Shown: positions 8,413 to 18,039, counted from the first letter of the stretch. The stretch is 64,000 bases of DNA from Opitutus sp. (GCA_024998815.1 JACEUQ010000001.1:248001-312000), one strand, 5' to 3'. Notes: generated from the letters alone by a model not told the origin. Translations and numbers: made by a program.

Positions 8413-8970
8413 ATGCATCCAACCGGTTCACGCAAGTGTTTGCACTGTGTCGATTTCTTTCTGCCCGACGCGCATAACCGCGAGCGTCAGCGCTACTGCG
8501 GGAAGCCGGGATGCCGACGGGCGAGCCGGGCGGCCAGTCAGGCCAAATGGTTGGCGAAGCCGGAGAACCTCGACCACTGGAAAGGCCCAGAAAATGTCCA
8601 ACGGGTGCAGGAGTGGCGGAAGGCCAATCCGGGGTACTCAAGGCGGAGGGGGCCGCGACGGCGGGTGGCGTTACAAGACATCCCAACTACGCAATCCGTT
8701 GTGCACCAGCCTAAAGCCGAGCCGGTCGCCGAGGTGGCGTTACCGAATCCCTGCGTGCCGTTACAAGACAGATGGGAGTCGCAAAACCCTGTGCTCGTGG
8801 GGCTTATCGCGCAGTTCGCCGGAGTGACGTTACAAGAGGACCTCGAACCCATGCTGCGACACCTGCAATCCCGGGGGCGGGTGATCCTGGGCATCGACGT
8901 CCAGCCGCCCGATTATGCAAAAACAACCGATCGATCGCGAACAACTCCGGCGCACGCCGGCCCAGTTTAG
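8413..8970 (+). CDS. Cys-rich zinc-finger-like accessory protein of the IS21-type element
   Basis: 185 residues. The N-terminus has Cys9, Cys12, Cys29 and Cys34 (CX2C-X16-CX4C) within a basic segment, followed by WLAKPENLDHWKGPENVQRV and EWRKANPGY. A zinc-binding DNA-contact domain is a reasonable reading. The C-terminal half repeats a V-x-L-Q-D/E motif three times, encoded by recurring GTTACAAGA. The function is not known to me. It lies inside the inverted ends, upstream of istA, and overlaps the next gene by 56 bases, so it is part of the element. Possible roles are target choice or transposase regulation. Confidence 0.7.
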   Translation: MHPTGSRKCLHCVDFFLPDAHNRERQRYCGKPGCRRASRAASQAKWLAKPENLDHWKGPENVQRVQEWRKANPGYSRRRGPRRRVALQDIPTTQSVVHQPKAEPVAEVALPNPCVPLQDRWESQNPVLVGLIAQFAGVTLQEDLEPMLRHLQSRGRVILGIDVQPPDYAKTTDRSRTTPAHAGPV

Positions 8971-9274
8971 CTGGCTGGACCACCGGCTGGTGCGGGGCAA
9001 TTACCTGGGGCGGGCCAGTGCCCCCGCCTGGGGCCTCTATCTGGTCCTGGTCACCGTGGGCGACGCCGACGGGCTGAGTTACTACGCCACGCGCACCCTG
9101 GCCCGGCTGCTCACGCTCAGCGAGGACGGCCTGGTCGAGGCGCGCCGGCAGTTAATCGAGGCCGGGGTGATCGCCTACGCCGCGCCACTTTACCAGGTGC
9201 TCTCCTTGGACCGGGGCAGGCCAACGCACACGCTGGCGGCAACGCCGCCGCCGAGCCGGGAGGTGGGCGCGTGA
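8915..9274 (+). CDS. Winged-helix-like accessory protein of the IS21-type element
   Basis: 119 residues. The segment LSYYATRTLARLLTLSEDGLVEARRQLIEAGVI (about residues 53-87) has the spacing of a helix-turn-helix/winged-helix domain of the kind seen in replication and repressor proteins. The stop TGA overlaps the GTG start of istA (GTGA), and the start lies inside the preceding Cys-rich gene. This coupling suggests it is made with the transposase. A DNA-binding regulatory role is inferred from the fold pattern only. Confidence 0.65.
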   Translation: MQKQPIDREQLRRTPAQFSWLDHRLVRGNYLGRASAPAWGLYLVLVTVGDADGLSYYATRTLARLLTLSEDGLVEARRQLIEAGVIAYAAPLYQVLSLDRGRPTHTLAATPPPSREVGA

Positions 9275-10737
9275 TCGATTACGAACTGTATTGCCGGATA
9301 AAACAGGCGGAGGCGGCCGGTCACAGTGCGCCGCAAATCGCCCGCTCGCTCCAGTTGCACGTGCAGACGGTGAGGCGCTGGCAGGCGCAGGAAAAGTACG
9401 TGCGCAGCCAGGCCGCGCAGGTGCCTAGGCCAAGCAAGCTCGACGTGCACAAGCCGGCGATCGCGCGCTGGCTGGAGGCCCATCCGTTCACCGCCATGCA
9501 GCTCTGGCAAAAGGTGCGCGAGCGGGGGTACACGGGCGGGTATTCAATTTTGAAAGACTACGTGCGGCGGGTGCGGCCGAGGAACCTGGAGGCGTTTCTT
9601 ACCCTCAAGTTTGCCCCCGGCCAGACCGCGCAGGTGGACTGGGGCAGTTTTGGCGCGGTGGAGGTGGACGGCACCCGGCGGGCTTTAAGTTTTTTCGTCA
9701 TGGTTTTGGGGTACAGCCGGTTCCTGCATGTGGAATTTACCCTCGGGCAGGGCCAGGAGTGGTGGCTGGGCTGTCACCGGCGCGCCTTTGAAAAACTCGG
9801 CGGGGTGCCGCGCGAGGTGATGGTGGACAACTGCAAGACGGCCGTCCTCTCGCATGTGCCCGGGACCGACCCGGTGTACAACGCCCAGTACCTGGACTTT
9901 GCCCGGCACTACGGGTTTACGATAAAAGCGTGCGGGCCGGGGCATCCGCAGTCCAAGGGCATGGTGGAAAACGCGGTGGGTTACGTGAAAAAAAGCTTCC
10001 TTGGCGGGCGGCAGATGAACGGGTTTACCGAGCTGGGGCCGGCCGCCAGCTTGTGGCTGGAAACGGTGGCCAACGTGCGCGTTCACGCTGAAACCCAGGG
10101 CCGGCCGGTGGACCGGCTGCCCGAGGAGCGCGCTGCGCTCCTGCCGCTTAACCCGGTGGCCAGTCCGGCGGTGCGCACCTTAAGCGTGCGGGCGTCGCGG
10201 CGGTGCCGGGTGAGTATCGAAACGAACCGCTACTCGGTGCCCACGAAGTTTGCCGGGGCGCTACTCACCGCGCAGATCGAGGGGGCGCAGGTGAGGTTTT
10301 ATGCGGACCGCACCCTGGTGGCCGAGCATGCCCGCAGTTTTGCCCGCCGCGCCGATGTGGAAAACCCCGAGCATGTGCGCGAACTCGAGGAGCGCAAACG
10401 GCAGGGGGCGCGGCAGCGCCTGCGGCTACGGTTTTTGGAACTGAGCCCGGCGGCACCCGCCTACCAACGGGGGCTGGAGGAGCGCCGGCTCAACGCGGGA
10501 CACCACCTGGCGACTATCGTGGGTTTGGTGGCCCTGTATGGAACGGAGGCAGTCGGCCGGGCGATCGAAAGCGCCCATGAACTCGGCGCCTACTCCAGCG
10601 ATTACATCCTCAACTTGCTCGAACAACGCGCGCGGGCCTTGCCGCAAGCCGGGCCGATCCACCTCACCCGCGCCGACGCGTTGGCCGCACTGGAACTCGA
10701 ACTGCGTCCCCCGGATTTAAGCCCCTATACCCAATGA
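9271..10737 (+). CDS. istA: IS21 family transposase IstA
   Basis: 488 residues. The N-terminal helix-turn-helix (GHSAPQIARSLQLHVQTVRRW) is followed by a retroviral-type DDE integrase core: Asp in QVDWGSFGAVEV, Asp in VMVDNCKTAV and Glu in SKGMVENAVGYVKKSF. A C-terminal domain follows (IETNRYSVPTKFAG). It cuts and joins the element ends. It starts with GTG overlapping the previous stop and ends in an ATGA overlap with istB, the family's usual coupling. Confidence 0.95.
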   Translation: MIDYELYCRIKQAEAAGHSAPQIARSLQLHVQTVRRWQAQEKYVRSQAAQVPRPSKLDVHKPAIARWLEAHPFTAMQLWQKVRERGYTGGYSILKDYVRRVRPRNLEAFLTLKFAPGQTAQVDWGSFGAVEVDGTRRALSFFVMVLGYSRFLHVEFTLGQGQEWWLGCHRRAFEKLGGVPREVMVDNCKTAVLSHVPGTDPVYNAQYLDFARHYGFTIKACGPGHPQSKGMVENAVGYVKKSFLGGRQMNGFTELGPAASLWLETVANVRVHAETQGRPVDRLPEERAALLPLNPVASPAVRTLSVRASRRCRVSIETNRYSVPTKFAGALLTAQIEGAQVRFYADRTLVAEHARSFARRADVENPEHVRELEERKRQGARQRLRLRFLELSPAAPAYQRGLEERRLNAGHHLATIVGLVALYGTEAVGRAIESAHELGAYSSDYILNLLEQRARALPQAGPIHLTRADALAALELELRPPDLSPYTQ

Positions 10738-11501
10738 AAACAGAACCCGAAAAAACCGATTTATTAAAAGATCAACTCAAGTACCTGAAACTCGGTTACC
10801 TGCTGCGCCACCACGGCGAACTCACGGCCGAGGCGGCCAAGGCGCGCTGTTCGCACGCCGAATTTTTACGCCGACTGGTGCAGGCCGAGACCCAGGACCG
10901 CCAGATCCGGGCGCTGGAGCGGCGCATCCAGGCAGCGCGCTTCCCGGTCAAGAAAACCGTCGACCAGTTCCAGTGGGACTGGCCCAAGGAGTTGAACGAA
11001 GCGCAGGTGCGGCACCTCTTCGAACTGGGCTTTGTCAAGGAGCGCACCAACGCGGTGTTTTGCGGTGGTGTGGGGCTTGGGAAGACACATCTCGCGAGCG
11101 CGTTGGGCTACGCGGCGTGCCAGGCGGGCTACACGGTGCTGTTTACGACGGCGGTGGACGCGATCAACGCCCTGGTCACCGCCCAGTCCCTGCACCGGTT
11201 GCAAGCCGAGTTGAAGCGTTACATGACCCCTGCGGTGCTCGTGCTCGATGAGGTCGGCTACCTGCCGCTCGACAAGTCGGGGGCCGACCTGCTCTTCCAG
11301 ATCGTCAGCCAACGCTACGAACGCGGCTCGCTGATCGTCACCACCAACAAGGCCTACAAACACTGGGCAGGGATCTTTAACAACGACGCTGGCATCACCG
11401 CGGCGATCCTGGACCGCCTACTGCACCGGGCCCAGACCGTCGTCATCGAGGGCAAATCCTACCGCATGAAAGACCGCCTGGCCGACGAACCTGCAAGCTG
11501 A
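10734..11501 (+). CDS. istB: IS21 family helper ATPase IstB
   Basis: 255-residue DnaC-like AAA+ ATPase. Walker A is GGVGLGKTH, Walker B is AVLVLDEVGYLPLD, and the later FQIVSQRYERGSLIVTTN is highly typical of IstB. It assembles on target DNA and licenses IstA for insertion. The ATG overlaps the istA TGA. The length is normal and no lesion is seen, so the IS21-type element appears intact and possibly active. Confidence 0.95.
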   Translation: MKTEPEKTDLLKDQLKYLKLGYLLRHHGELTAEAAKARCSHAEFLRRLVQAETQDRQIRALERRIQAARFPVKKTVDQFQWDWPKELNEAQVRHLFELGFVKERTNAVFCGGVGLGKTHLASALGYAACQAGYTVLFTTAVDAINALVTAQSLHRLQAELKRYMTPAVLVLDEVGYLPLDKSGADLLFQIVSQRYERGSLIVTTNKAYKHWAGIFNNDAGITAAILDRLLHRAQTVVIEGKSYRMKDRLADEPAS

Positions 11502-11562
11502 CCGGGCCTGATGATCGGCCCCTGGCGGGGCCGGTCATCGGCTTTTACGACAGGTGATTTTG

Positions 11563-11602
11563 TAACCGCCAGAAATAGACGGTGTTCGCGCCGCCGCTCA
11601 CA
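11563..11602 (-). repeat. Right terminal inverted repeat of the IS21-type element
   Basis: 40 bp ending CGCCGCTCACA at 11602, complementary to the left end at 8221-8260. It is followed by the CCTTGGG duplication at 11603-11609. Confidence 0.88.
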
Positions 11603-11604
11603 CC

Positions 11605-13035
11605 TTGGGGGCACTGGTGTTTTTCACGCAGTACTTGTGTGCGACAGGAGGCTTCGAGGCACTGGTTGCGGACACGCCGCTTTGTTACAGCAGCAACCGC
11701 GCACACCGCCCTCGCGACGTGATTGGAACCCTGCTTTTGGGGATGCTCTCCGGGCACTATCGCTACGCGCACCTCGCGGCCCTGCGCGGCGACGACATTG
11801 CCCCGAGCCTGCTCGGACTTAAGTCGATTGTCAGCGAGGATTGTGTGCGCCGGGCGCTGGCTCGCATCGGTGCCGAGCAGGGGCAGGACTGGTTGCGGCG
11901 TCACCTCGACCAAACCTGTCATGGGTTTTTGGATAACCAGTGGATCCTCGACATCGATGTCACCATCAAGCCCATCTATGGACGTCAGGAAGGTGCCAGC
12001 ATCGGCTATAACCCGCAAAAGCCCGGACGCCCCAGCCACGCCTACCACACCTACTGGATCGCCACCTTGCGCCTGTGTCTGGACGTGGAGGTGCACCCCG
12101 GCGATCAATCCGCCGCCGGACATGGTTTTGCGGGGCTGTGGGCGCTCATCGACCGACTGCCAGCCGAGCGCCGGCCCCATCTTTTGCGCGGTGACTGCGC
12201 CTATGGCCAGGAGGCGCTGCTCAGTGAAGCTGAAGCGCGTAAACTCAACTATTTGTTCAAACTGCGCCGCACCGCCAAGGCCCGCGAGCTGGTGGCCGCG
12301 CTTGAACGCACCACCACCACCGCTTGGACCGACGCCGGACAAGGCTGGCAGGGCTGCGAAAGCTGCCTGCGCCTGCAAGGCTGGAACCGGGCCCGACGTG
12401 TGGTGGTCTTGCGCCGTCGCCTCAACGACCAACGCCACCCCCGGGCCCGCCGCCGCCTCGTGCGCGAGCAAGCCGACCACGCTTTGCTGCTGAACATCCC
12501 CGACGCGGCCGCCTGCGAGCCGATCATCTACGAACATCAGATCCTCGTTACGAGCCTGCCCTACGAGATCCTTACCCTTGCCACCCTGTATCGGGAACGT
12601 GGGGGCGCGGAAAACCCCTTCGACGAGCTCAAGAACCAGTGGAGCTGGTCGGGGTTTACCTCCCAGGAGCTAAACTCCTGTCAGCACGCCGCGCGTTTGG
12701 CCGCACTGGTTTACAACTGGTGGACGCTCTATCACCGCCTGCTTCAACCCGGTCAGCACCACGAGGCGGTGAGTACACGTCCCCGTCTGCTCTGCGGAGC
12801 GACCCGGCAGAGCGAACACTCCGGTCAACGCCGCCTGGACGTGCGCTTGAGCCATGCCGAGGCACCTCGCCTGAGTGAACTCATCACAAAGCTGGCCAGA
12901 TGGTTACATGGTATCCTTCATAATGCGGAGCAATGGAGTGTCGCCCAGCGCTGGGGGCAAATCGTAGCGAGGATTTTACAGGAAAACTTCCCTGTACTCG
13001 GCCCTGAACCGCCTTTGGCCACCGCCCCAAGCTGA
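11605..13035 (+). pseudogene. 3' part of the IS1380-type transposase gene, split by IS21
   Basis: The open frame continues the fragment at 8057-8220. It carries DIDVTIKPIYG (first Asp), LLRGDCAYGQE (second Asp) and YRERGGAENPFDELK, which fits the Y-(2)-R-(3)-E-(6)-K motif of IS4-superfamily DDE transposases. As it stands it could only start from a TTG at 11605, so it is probably not translated into an active enzyme. Joined to its 5' part it would be a 529-residue transposase with no stop or frameshift, so the insertion looks recent. Confidence 0.85.
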
Positions 13036-13108
13036 TCGCGCTTCCGTTCAGCCTGCCGCAGCACTCTCCACCCTCATCTATCCGACGGGCAACGCCCGCC
13101 GGCCGCAC

Positions 13109-13128
13109 TTTCTATTGCCGGATTTAGG
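13109..13128 (-). repeat. Right terminal inverted repeat of the IS1380-type element
   Basis: Exact complement of 7999-8018, followed by CTAAA at 13129-13133. Confidence 0.9.
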
Positions 13129-13205
13129 CTAAAATAATTCTGTCGTTGGTATTAGCCCCCGCCTGCGTACACCGGGCGCCGGGCGTGGCGTTTTTTTAAC
13201 CCGCA

Positions 13206-13237
13206 CAAAAAAGCCGCCGCAGGATTTGCGGCGGCTT
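13206..13237 (-). terminator. Rho-independent terminator of cysI
   Basis: Arms AAGCCGCCGCA (13211-13221) and TGCGGCGGCTT (13227-13237) with a 5-base loop. On the minus strand they are followed by a run of six or more T. It lies about 45 bases after the cysI stop. Confidence 0.85.
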
Positions 13238-13281
13238 TGGCGCGAAAGAGCCGAGCTGGAACTCGGCGTTCCCCGGTGAGA

Positions 13282-14997
13282 TTAACCGGCGAGCTGCGTG
13301 CCGATGCTGTGCGTGGTGGCGTCTGCGGGCAGGATCACGCGGTCGCACCAGTCGCCGAAGCCCTCGCCGTCGTTACGCTCCAGAGCGTAGCGTTTGATGA
13401 TGGGTGTGAGGCGCGTTACGGCGTCGTCGATCGTGATGCTCGGGGAGAACAGGCGGTTGAGGCGGGTGCCGTTGTAGGAGGCACCCAAATACATCGCATA
13501 CTTGTTGGGGGCTTTGCCGACAAAACCAATCTCGGCGAGGTAGGGACGGGCGCACCCGTTGGGGCAGCCGGTCACGCGCAGGCTGATTGCGTTTTCGCGC
13601 AAGCCGGCCTGATCGAGGACGTTTTCAAACTTCTCGAGGATGTCGGGCAGCGCGCGCTCGCTCTCGGCCAGAGCCAAGCCGCAGGTCGGTAGGGCGACGC
13701 AGGAGAGGGCGTTGAGACGCAGTCCTGAGCGTGCGTTCTCGTTGTCGAGACCGTGCTTTTTCAGGATGGCTTCAATGATGGGCTTTTGCTCTGCGGAGAC
13801 CCCGGAAATGGTTACGTTCTGTGACGGGGTGAGGCGGAAATCGCCTTTAAGTATCTCGGCGATTTCGCGCAGGGCGGTCTTCATCGGCCAACCGGCGCGG
13901 TCGACAATACGCCCAGAGAGAATGTGCAAGCCGTAGAACCACGAGCCGTCGGCGTTTTGGTGCCAGCCGTGTTGGTCCTGGATGGTGGTGAACACGGCGG
14001 TCTTGGCGGGGGCGAAGGTGATGCCGCTGCGTTTTTCGACCTCGGCCTTGAACCAGGCGATGCCTTTGTCCTCGATGGTGTACTTAAGGCGCGCGTGTTT
14101 GCGGTTGGTGCGGTCACCGTGATCGCGCTGCGTGGTGAGGACGGCCTCGCCGACTTTGTTCACGAGGTCTCGGGTGATGAAGCCGAGGGTGTCGGCGACA
14201 CGCGGGAAGGTTTCCGCGTTACCATGGCTCATGCCGAGGCCACCACCAACGGTCACGTTGTAGCCGGCGAGTTTGCCGTTTTCGATGACGGCGATGAAGC
14301 CGAGGTCTTGGGAATAAATGTCGACGTCATTGGAGGGCGGGACGACGAAACCGGTCTTGAATTTACGCGGCAAGTAGGTGCTGCCGTACATGGTCTCGAC
14401 CTCGGGCTCGCCGCCGGCGACGAGCTCCTCGTCGAGCCAGATTTCGTGGTAGGCGCGGGTCTTGGGAAGAGCGTAGTCGCTCCAGCCAGCGGCGTCTTGG
14501 TAGACCTGCTCGATGACCGGAGATTGCTCAGGGTTGACCGGGGCCATGACGTTGCGGTTCACGTCGCCGCAGGCTGCGATGGAGTCTAGAAGCACCTTGT
14601 GCATGCCCTGGATGAGCGGCTTCATTTTACCCTTCAGAACGCCATGAAATTGGAACGTCTGGCGGGTGGTGATACGCAGGGAGGGCAGAGCGAAATCGTT
14701 GGCGAGCTGGTCGAGCACGATCCACTGCTGCGGGGTGGTTTTACCACCGGCCAAACGCACGCGCAGCATGAAGGAGAATGCCTTGTCCTTGCCGGCTTTT
14801 TTGAGGGCCAGACGCTGGTCACGGTCATCCTGTTGGTAGGTGCCGTGGAATTTGATGAGTTGCTCGCTGTCGGCTGAGACGACGGCCGTCGAGGTGTCGG
14901 CGAACTCGGCGGCGAGGTTGCCGCGCAGGTGACGCGAGGCGGTCTTGATACCTTCGTTGGCGGCGAGGGGCTTGGGAGCAGCAGAGTCGTTGGTCAT
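13282..14997 (-). CDS. cysI: Assimilatory sulfite reductase hemoprotein subunit
   Basis: 571 residues, normal for CysI. Two copies of the sulfite/nitrite reductase fold are present. The [4Fe-4S]-siroheme ligands are seen in CVALPTCGLALAESER (CX5C) and TGCPNGCARPYLAEIGFVG (CX3C). It reduces sulfite to sulfide with six electrons in the cytoplasm. The start is ATG 14997. The gene is transcribed alone, with its own terminator. The flavoprotein partner is probably the CysJ-like gene at 29404, about 14 kb away. NADPH dependence is inferred from that partner. Confidence 0.94.
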   Translation of the reverse strand: MTNDSAAPKPLAANEGIKTASRHLRGNLAAEFADTSTAVVSADSEQLIKFHGTYQQDDRDQRLALKKAGKDKAFSFMLRVRLAGGKTTPQQWIVLDQLANDFALPSLRITTRQTFQFHGVLKGKMKPLIQGMHKVLLDSIAACGDVNRNVMAPVNPEQSPVIEQVYQDAAGWSDYALPKTRAYHEIWLDEELVAGGEPEVETMYGSTYLPRKFKTGFVVPPSNDVDIYSQDLGFIAVIENGKLAGYNVTVGGGLGMSHGNAETFPRVADTLGFITRDLVNKVGEAVLTTQRDHGDRTNRKHARLKYTIEDKGIAWFKAEVEKRSGITFAPAKTAVFTTIQDQHGWHQNADGSWFYGLHILSGRIVDRAGWPMKTALREIAEILKGDFRLTPSQNVTISGVSAEQKPIIEAILKKHGLDNENARSGLRLNALSCVALPTCGLALAESERALPDILEKFENVLDQAGLRENAISLRVTGCPNGCARPYLAEIGFVGKAPNKYAMYLGASYNGTRLNRLFSPSITIDDAVTRLTPIIKRYALERNDGEGFGDWCDRVILPADATTHSIGTQLAG

Positions 14998-15123
14998 ATT
15001 GAAGCGAAGAACGTGTAACTGGGAGCGGAGCGCATCAAGGGTGAAAAAGCTTCTTGGGCAAGTTAGTCGGGATTACAGGTTGAGGGATGCCGGGCCGCTT
15101 TGGATTTACTAGGGGTTACCCAC

Positions 15124-15155
15124 GAAAAAGGCCGCCGGAAGATTCCGGCGGCCTT
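15124..15155 (-). terminator. Rho-independent terminator of ahcY
   Basis: AAGGCCGCCGGAA pairs with TTCCGGCGGCCTT around a very short loop. Reading the minus strand, it ends in TTTTT. It lies 25 bases past the ahcY stop. Confidence 0.85.
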
Positions 15156-15180
15156 GGGGCGATACTCAGCGAGTGATCGC

Positions 15181-16620
15181 TTAGTAGCGGTAGTGCTCGG
15201 GCTTGTAGGGGCCGTCCGGTGACACGCCGAGGTATTCGGCCTGACTCTTGGTCAAGGTGGTCAGCTTGGCACCGATCTTTTCCAGGTGCAGGCGGGCGAC
15301 CTCTTCGTCGAGGTGCTTGGGCAGGCGATACACGCCGACCGCGTAGGTGTCCTTGTTCTTCCAGAGATCGAGCTGGGCGAGCGTCTGGTTGGTGAAGCTG
15401 TTGGACATCACGAACGACGGGTGGCCAGTGGCGCAACCGAGGTTCACCAGGCGGCCTTCGGCGAGCAGGTAAATGGTCGGGCCTTTGGCGAAGGTGAACT
15501 GGTCGTATTGCGGTTTGATGGTCACGCGCTTCACGCCCTTGGCCTTGTAGAGGCGGTCGACCTGGATCTCGTTATCGAAGTGGCCGATGTTACAGACGAT
15601 GGCCTGGTCCTTCATCTTCTGCATGTGCTCCAGGGTGATCACGTCCTTGTTGCCCGTGGTGGTCACGTAGATGTCGGCCACGCCGAGGGTGCTCTCGACG
15701 GTGTTAACCTCAAAGCCTTCCATCGCGGCCTGGAGGGCGTTGATCGGATCGACTTCGGTAACGATGACGCGGGCGCCAAAGCCCTTGAGCGAGAACGCGG
15801 AGCCTTTGCCCACGTCGCCGTAGCCGCAAACGCAGGCAACCTTGCCGGCGATCATGACGTCGGTGGCGCGCTTGAGGCCGTCGGCCAGCGACTCGCGGCA
15901 GCCGTAGAGGTTGTCGAACTTCGACTTGGTGACCGAGTCGTTCACATTGATCGACGGGACGAGCAGCTTGCCCTTCTCGTGGAGCTGGTAGAGGCGGTGC
16001 ACGCCGGTGGTGGTCTCCTCGGAGACGCCGCGCCACTCCTTCACCATGGCGGTGAAGATGCCCTTCTGGGCTTTGCCGATTTTCTTAAGGAGGTCTTTGA
16101 TGACCTGCTCTTCGTGTGAACCGGAAGCGGTGGTGTGCCAGTCGCTGCCCTGCTCCATCTCGTAGCCCTTGTGGAGGAGGAGGGTGACGTCGCCGCCGTC
16201 ATCGACGACGAGCTGCGGGCCCTTGTTGCCGGGGAAGCTGACGGCCTTCCAGGTAAGATCCCAGTATTCTTCGAGGGTCTCGCCCTTCCAGGCGAAGACG
16301 GGAACGCCGGCCTTGGCGATGGCGGCGGCGGCGTGATCTTGGGTCGAGAAGATGTTGCACGAAGCCCAGCGGACGTCGGCACCGAGAGAGACGAGGGTCT
16401 CGATCAGGACGGCGGTCTGGATCGTCATGTGCAACGATCCGGTGATGCGCACGCCCTTGAGGGGCTTTTTGGCGCCGAATTTTTTGCGCAGGGAAACGAG
16501 GCCGGGCATTTCGTGCTCGGCGACGTTGAGTTCCTTGCGGCCCCACTCGGCGAGACCGATGTCACGCACGATAAAATCTTGGCCTTTGGGAACGTTTTTC
16601 AGGAGGGAAACAGTGGACAT
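15181..16620 (-). CDS. ahcY: Adenosylhomocysteinase
   Basis: 479 residues. The NAD-binding glycine motif is [20 protein letters not shown], with [12 protein letters not shown] and the classic C-terminal KPEHYRY. It hydrolyses S-adenosylhomocysteine to adenosine and homocysteine, removing the by-product of methyl transfer. It lies 118 bases downstream of metK on the same strand, so synthesis and recycling of the methyl donor are probably co-transcribed. Confidence 0.95.
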   Translation of the reverse strand: MSTVSLLKNVPKGQDFIVRDIGLAEWGRKELNVAEHEMPGLVSLRKKFGAKKPLKGVRITGSLHMTIQTAVLIETLVSLGADVRWASCNIFSTQDHAAAAIAKAGVPVFAWKGETLEEYWDLTWKAVSFPGNKGPQLVVDDGGDVTLLLHKGYEMEQGSDWHTTASGSHEEQVIKDLLKKIGKAQKGIFTAMVKEWRGVSEETTTGVHRLYQLHEKGKLLVPSINVNDSVTKSKFDNLYGCRESLADGLKRATDVMIAGKVACVCGYGDVGKGSAFSLKGFGARVIVTEVDPINALQAAMEGFEVNTVESTLGVADIYVTTTGNKDVITLEHMQKMKDQAIVCNIGHFDNEIQVDRLYKAKGVKRVTIKPQYDQFTFAKGPTIYLLAEGRLVNLGCATGHPSFVMSNSFTNQTLAQLDLWKNKDTYAVGVYRLPKHLDEEVARLHLEKIGAKLTTLTKSQAEYLGVSPDGPYKPEHYRY

Positions 16621-16738
16621 AGTGTGAATCGGGAAGCGCTGAGCTGGATGTTAATGATCCCAAAAAGATCAGCGCGGAAAGCGCCGTTCCTTTTGGGATT
16701 GGTTGGTTTGGGTTATAGGATTTCGCGCGAAGCGCGCC

Positions 16739-17956
16739 TTACTTGGCTGCCTTCACGGCGGCGAGCAGGGCGGCGACCTTGGTGGTCTGCTCCCAAGGCA
16801 GATCGGCTTTGCCGAAATGGCCATAGTTGGTCGTCTCGCGGTAGATCGGGCGGAGCAGGTCGAGCTGCTTAACGATATCGGCGGGCTTGAAGCTGAACAC
16901 CGTCTGGATGGCGGCGGTGATCTTCTCGTCGGAGATGGTGCCGGTGCCAAACGTGTTCACGTAAACGCTCACGGGATTCGGGTGGCCGATGGCGTAGGCA
17001 AACTGGACCTCGACCTGCTTGGCGAGTTTGGCCGCGACGATGTTTTTGGCGACCCAGCGGCCCATGTAGGCGGCGGAACGGTCAACCTTGGACGGATCTT
17101 TGCCGGAGAAGGCGCCGCCACCGTGGCGACCCCAACCGCCGTAGGAATCGACAATGATCTTGCGGCCGGTGAGGCCTGAGTCGCCCTGGGGCCCGCCAAT
17201 GACGAACTTGCCGGTGGGGTTGATGAGGAACTCGGTCTTCGCGTTGAGCAGCTTGGCCGGTAGTACCTTTTTGATGACGTTCTTGATGAGGAAAGCCTCG
17301 ATCTCGGCGTGGGAAACGTCAGCGGTGTGCTGGGTCGAGATGACCACGTTGACGATCTCGGTGGCAACGCCGTCAACGTAGCGCACGGACACCTGCGACT
17401 TGGCGTCGGGGCGGAGCCACTTGACCTTGCCGCTCTTGCGGATGGCGGTGAGTTCGCGGCCCAGACGGTGGGCGAAAATAATCGGGGCGGGCATCAGCTC
17501 CGCGGTCTCGTCGGCGGCGAAGCCGAACATCAGGCCTTGGTCGCCAGCGCCTTGCTCGGCGGTCTTCTTGCCGGCGGCCTTTTTGGCGTCCACGCCCTGG
17601 GCGATGTCGGCGGACTGGGCGGTGAGGTAGTTGTTGATGAAAACGGTGTCGGCGTGGAACACGTCGTCGTCGTTGGTGTAACCGATGTGGCGGATGGCAT
17701 CACGGATGACCTTGCCCACGTTGATGACCTCGTCGATCGGCTTGGTTTTGCCGGTCTTCTTGTCCTGCAACGAAGGGATGGTGATCTCGCCACCGACAAC
17801 GACGACGTTCGATTTGACGAACGTTTCGCAGGCGACACGGGAGTTTTTGTCGATCGCAAGACAGGCATCAAGGATGCTGTCGGAAATGAGGTCGGCAACC
17901 TTGTCAGGATGCCCCTCGCCTACGGACTCGGAGGAAAACACGAATGAGTTGGCCAT
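16739..17956 (-). CDS. metK: S-adenosylmethionine synthetase
   Basis: 405 residues starting at the ATG at 17956 ([20 protein letters not shown], with the conserved His16). The frame stays open upstream to 18292, but homology starts here. [12 protein letters not shown] and [19 protein letters not shown] are the two family signatures. It condenses ATP and methionine to S-adenosylmethionine. It is followed by ahcY. The upstream region holds an imperfect palindrome (18010-18039) that could be an operator. Confidence 0.95.
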   Translation of the reverse strand: MANSFVFSSESVGEGHPDKVADLISDSILDACLAIDKNSRVACETFVKSNVVVVGGEITIPSLQDKKTGKTKPIDEVINVGKVIRDAIRHIGYTNDDDVFHADTVFINNYLTAQSADIAQGVDAKKAAGKKTAEQGAGDQGLMFGFAADETAELMPAPIIFAHRLGRELTAIRKSGKVKWLRPDAKSQVSVRYVDGVATEIVNVVISTQHTADVSHAEIEAFLIKNVIKKVLPAKLLNAKTEFLINPTGKFVIGGPQGDSGLTGRKIIVDSYGGWGRHGGGAFSGKDPSKVDRSAAYMGRWVAKNIVAAKLAKQVEVQFAYAIGHPNPVSVYVNTFGTGTISDEKITAAIQTVFSFKPADIVKQLDLLRPIYRETTNYGHFGKADLPWEQTTKVAALLAAVKAAK

Positions 17957-18009
17957 AAGATAAGAGATGGAAAGCGAGTCATCGGCACAAAGGGTGTGCA
18001 AGTTTAATA

Positions 18010-18039
18010 TCAACGTATGCAAATATCCTGATGCGTTGA
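18010..18039. promoter_or_regulatory. Imperfect palindrome upstream of metK
   Basis: TCAACGTAT (18010-18018) faces ATGCGTTGA (18031-18039) across 12 AT-rich bases. It lies between metK and the divergent kinase gene, about 54 bases from the metK start. Position and symmetry suggest a repressor site. I could not match it to a named regulator or riboswitch. Confidence 0.35.

Larger units (their letters stand above)
8221..11602 (+). mobile_element. IS21-type insertion sequence with two accessory genes
   Basis: 3382 bp with 40-bp imperfect inverted ends beginning TGTGAGCGGCG. Each end has an 11-bp perfect outer block, an 11-bp variable block and an 18-bp perfect inner block GTCTATTTCTGGCGGTTA (8243-8260, and its complement 11563-11580). 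A 7-bp direct repeat CCTTGGG flanks it (8214-8220 and 11603-11609). It carries four genes on one strand, each overlapping the next: a Cys-rich protein, a helix-turn-helix-like protein, istA and istB. The IS21 family is known for TGT...ACA ends, istA/istB and 4-8 bp duplications. The accessory genes are extra. Confidence 0.92.
7999..13128 (+). mobile_element. IS1380-type insertion sequence, interrupted by an IS21-type element
   Basis: The ends are perfect 20-bp inverted repeats, CCTAAATCCGGCAATAGAAA at 7999-8018 and its complement at 13109-13128. They are flanked by a 5-bp direct repeat CTAAA (7994-7998 and 13129-13133). Ends beginning CC and a 4-5 bp duplication fit the IS1380 family. Removing the inner element 8221-11602 leaves a roughly 1.74-kb IS with one transposase gene. 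The element landed in the terminal CTAAA of the palindromic repeat at 7904-7998. Confidence 0.88.
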
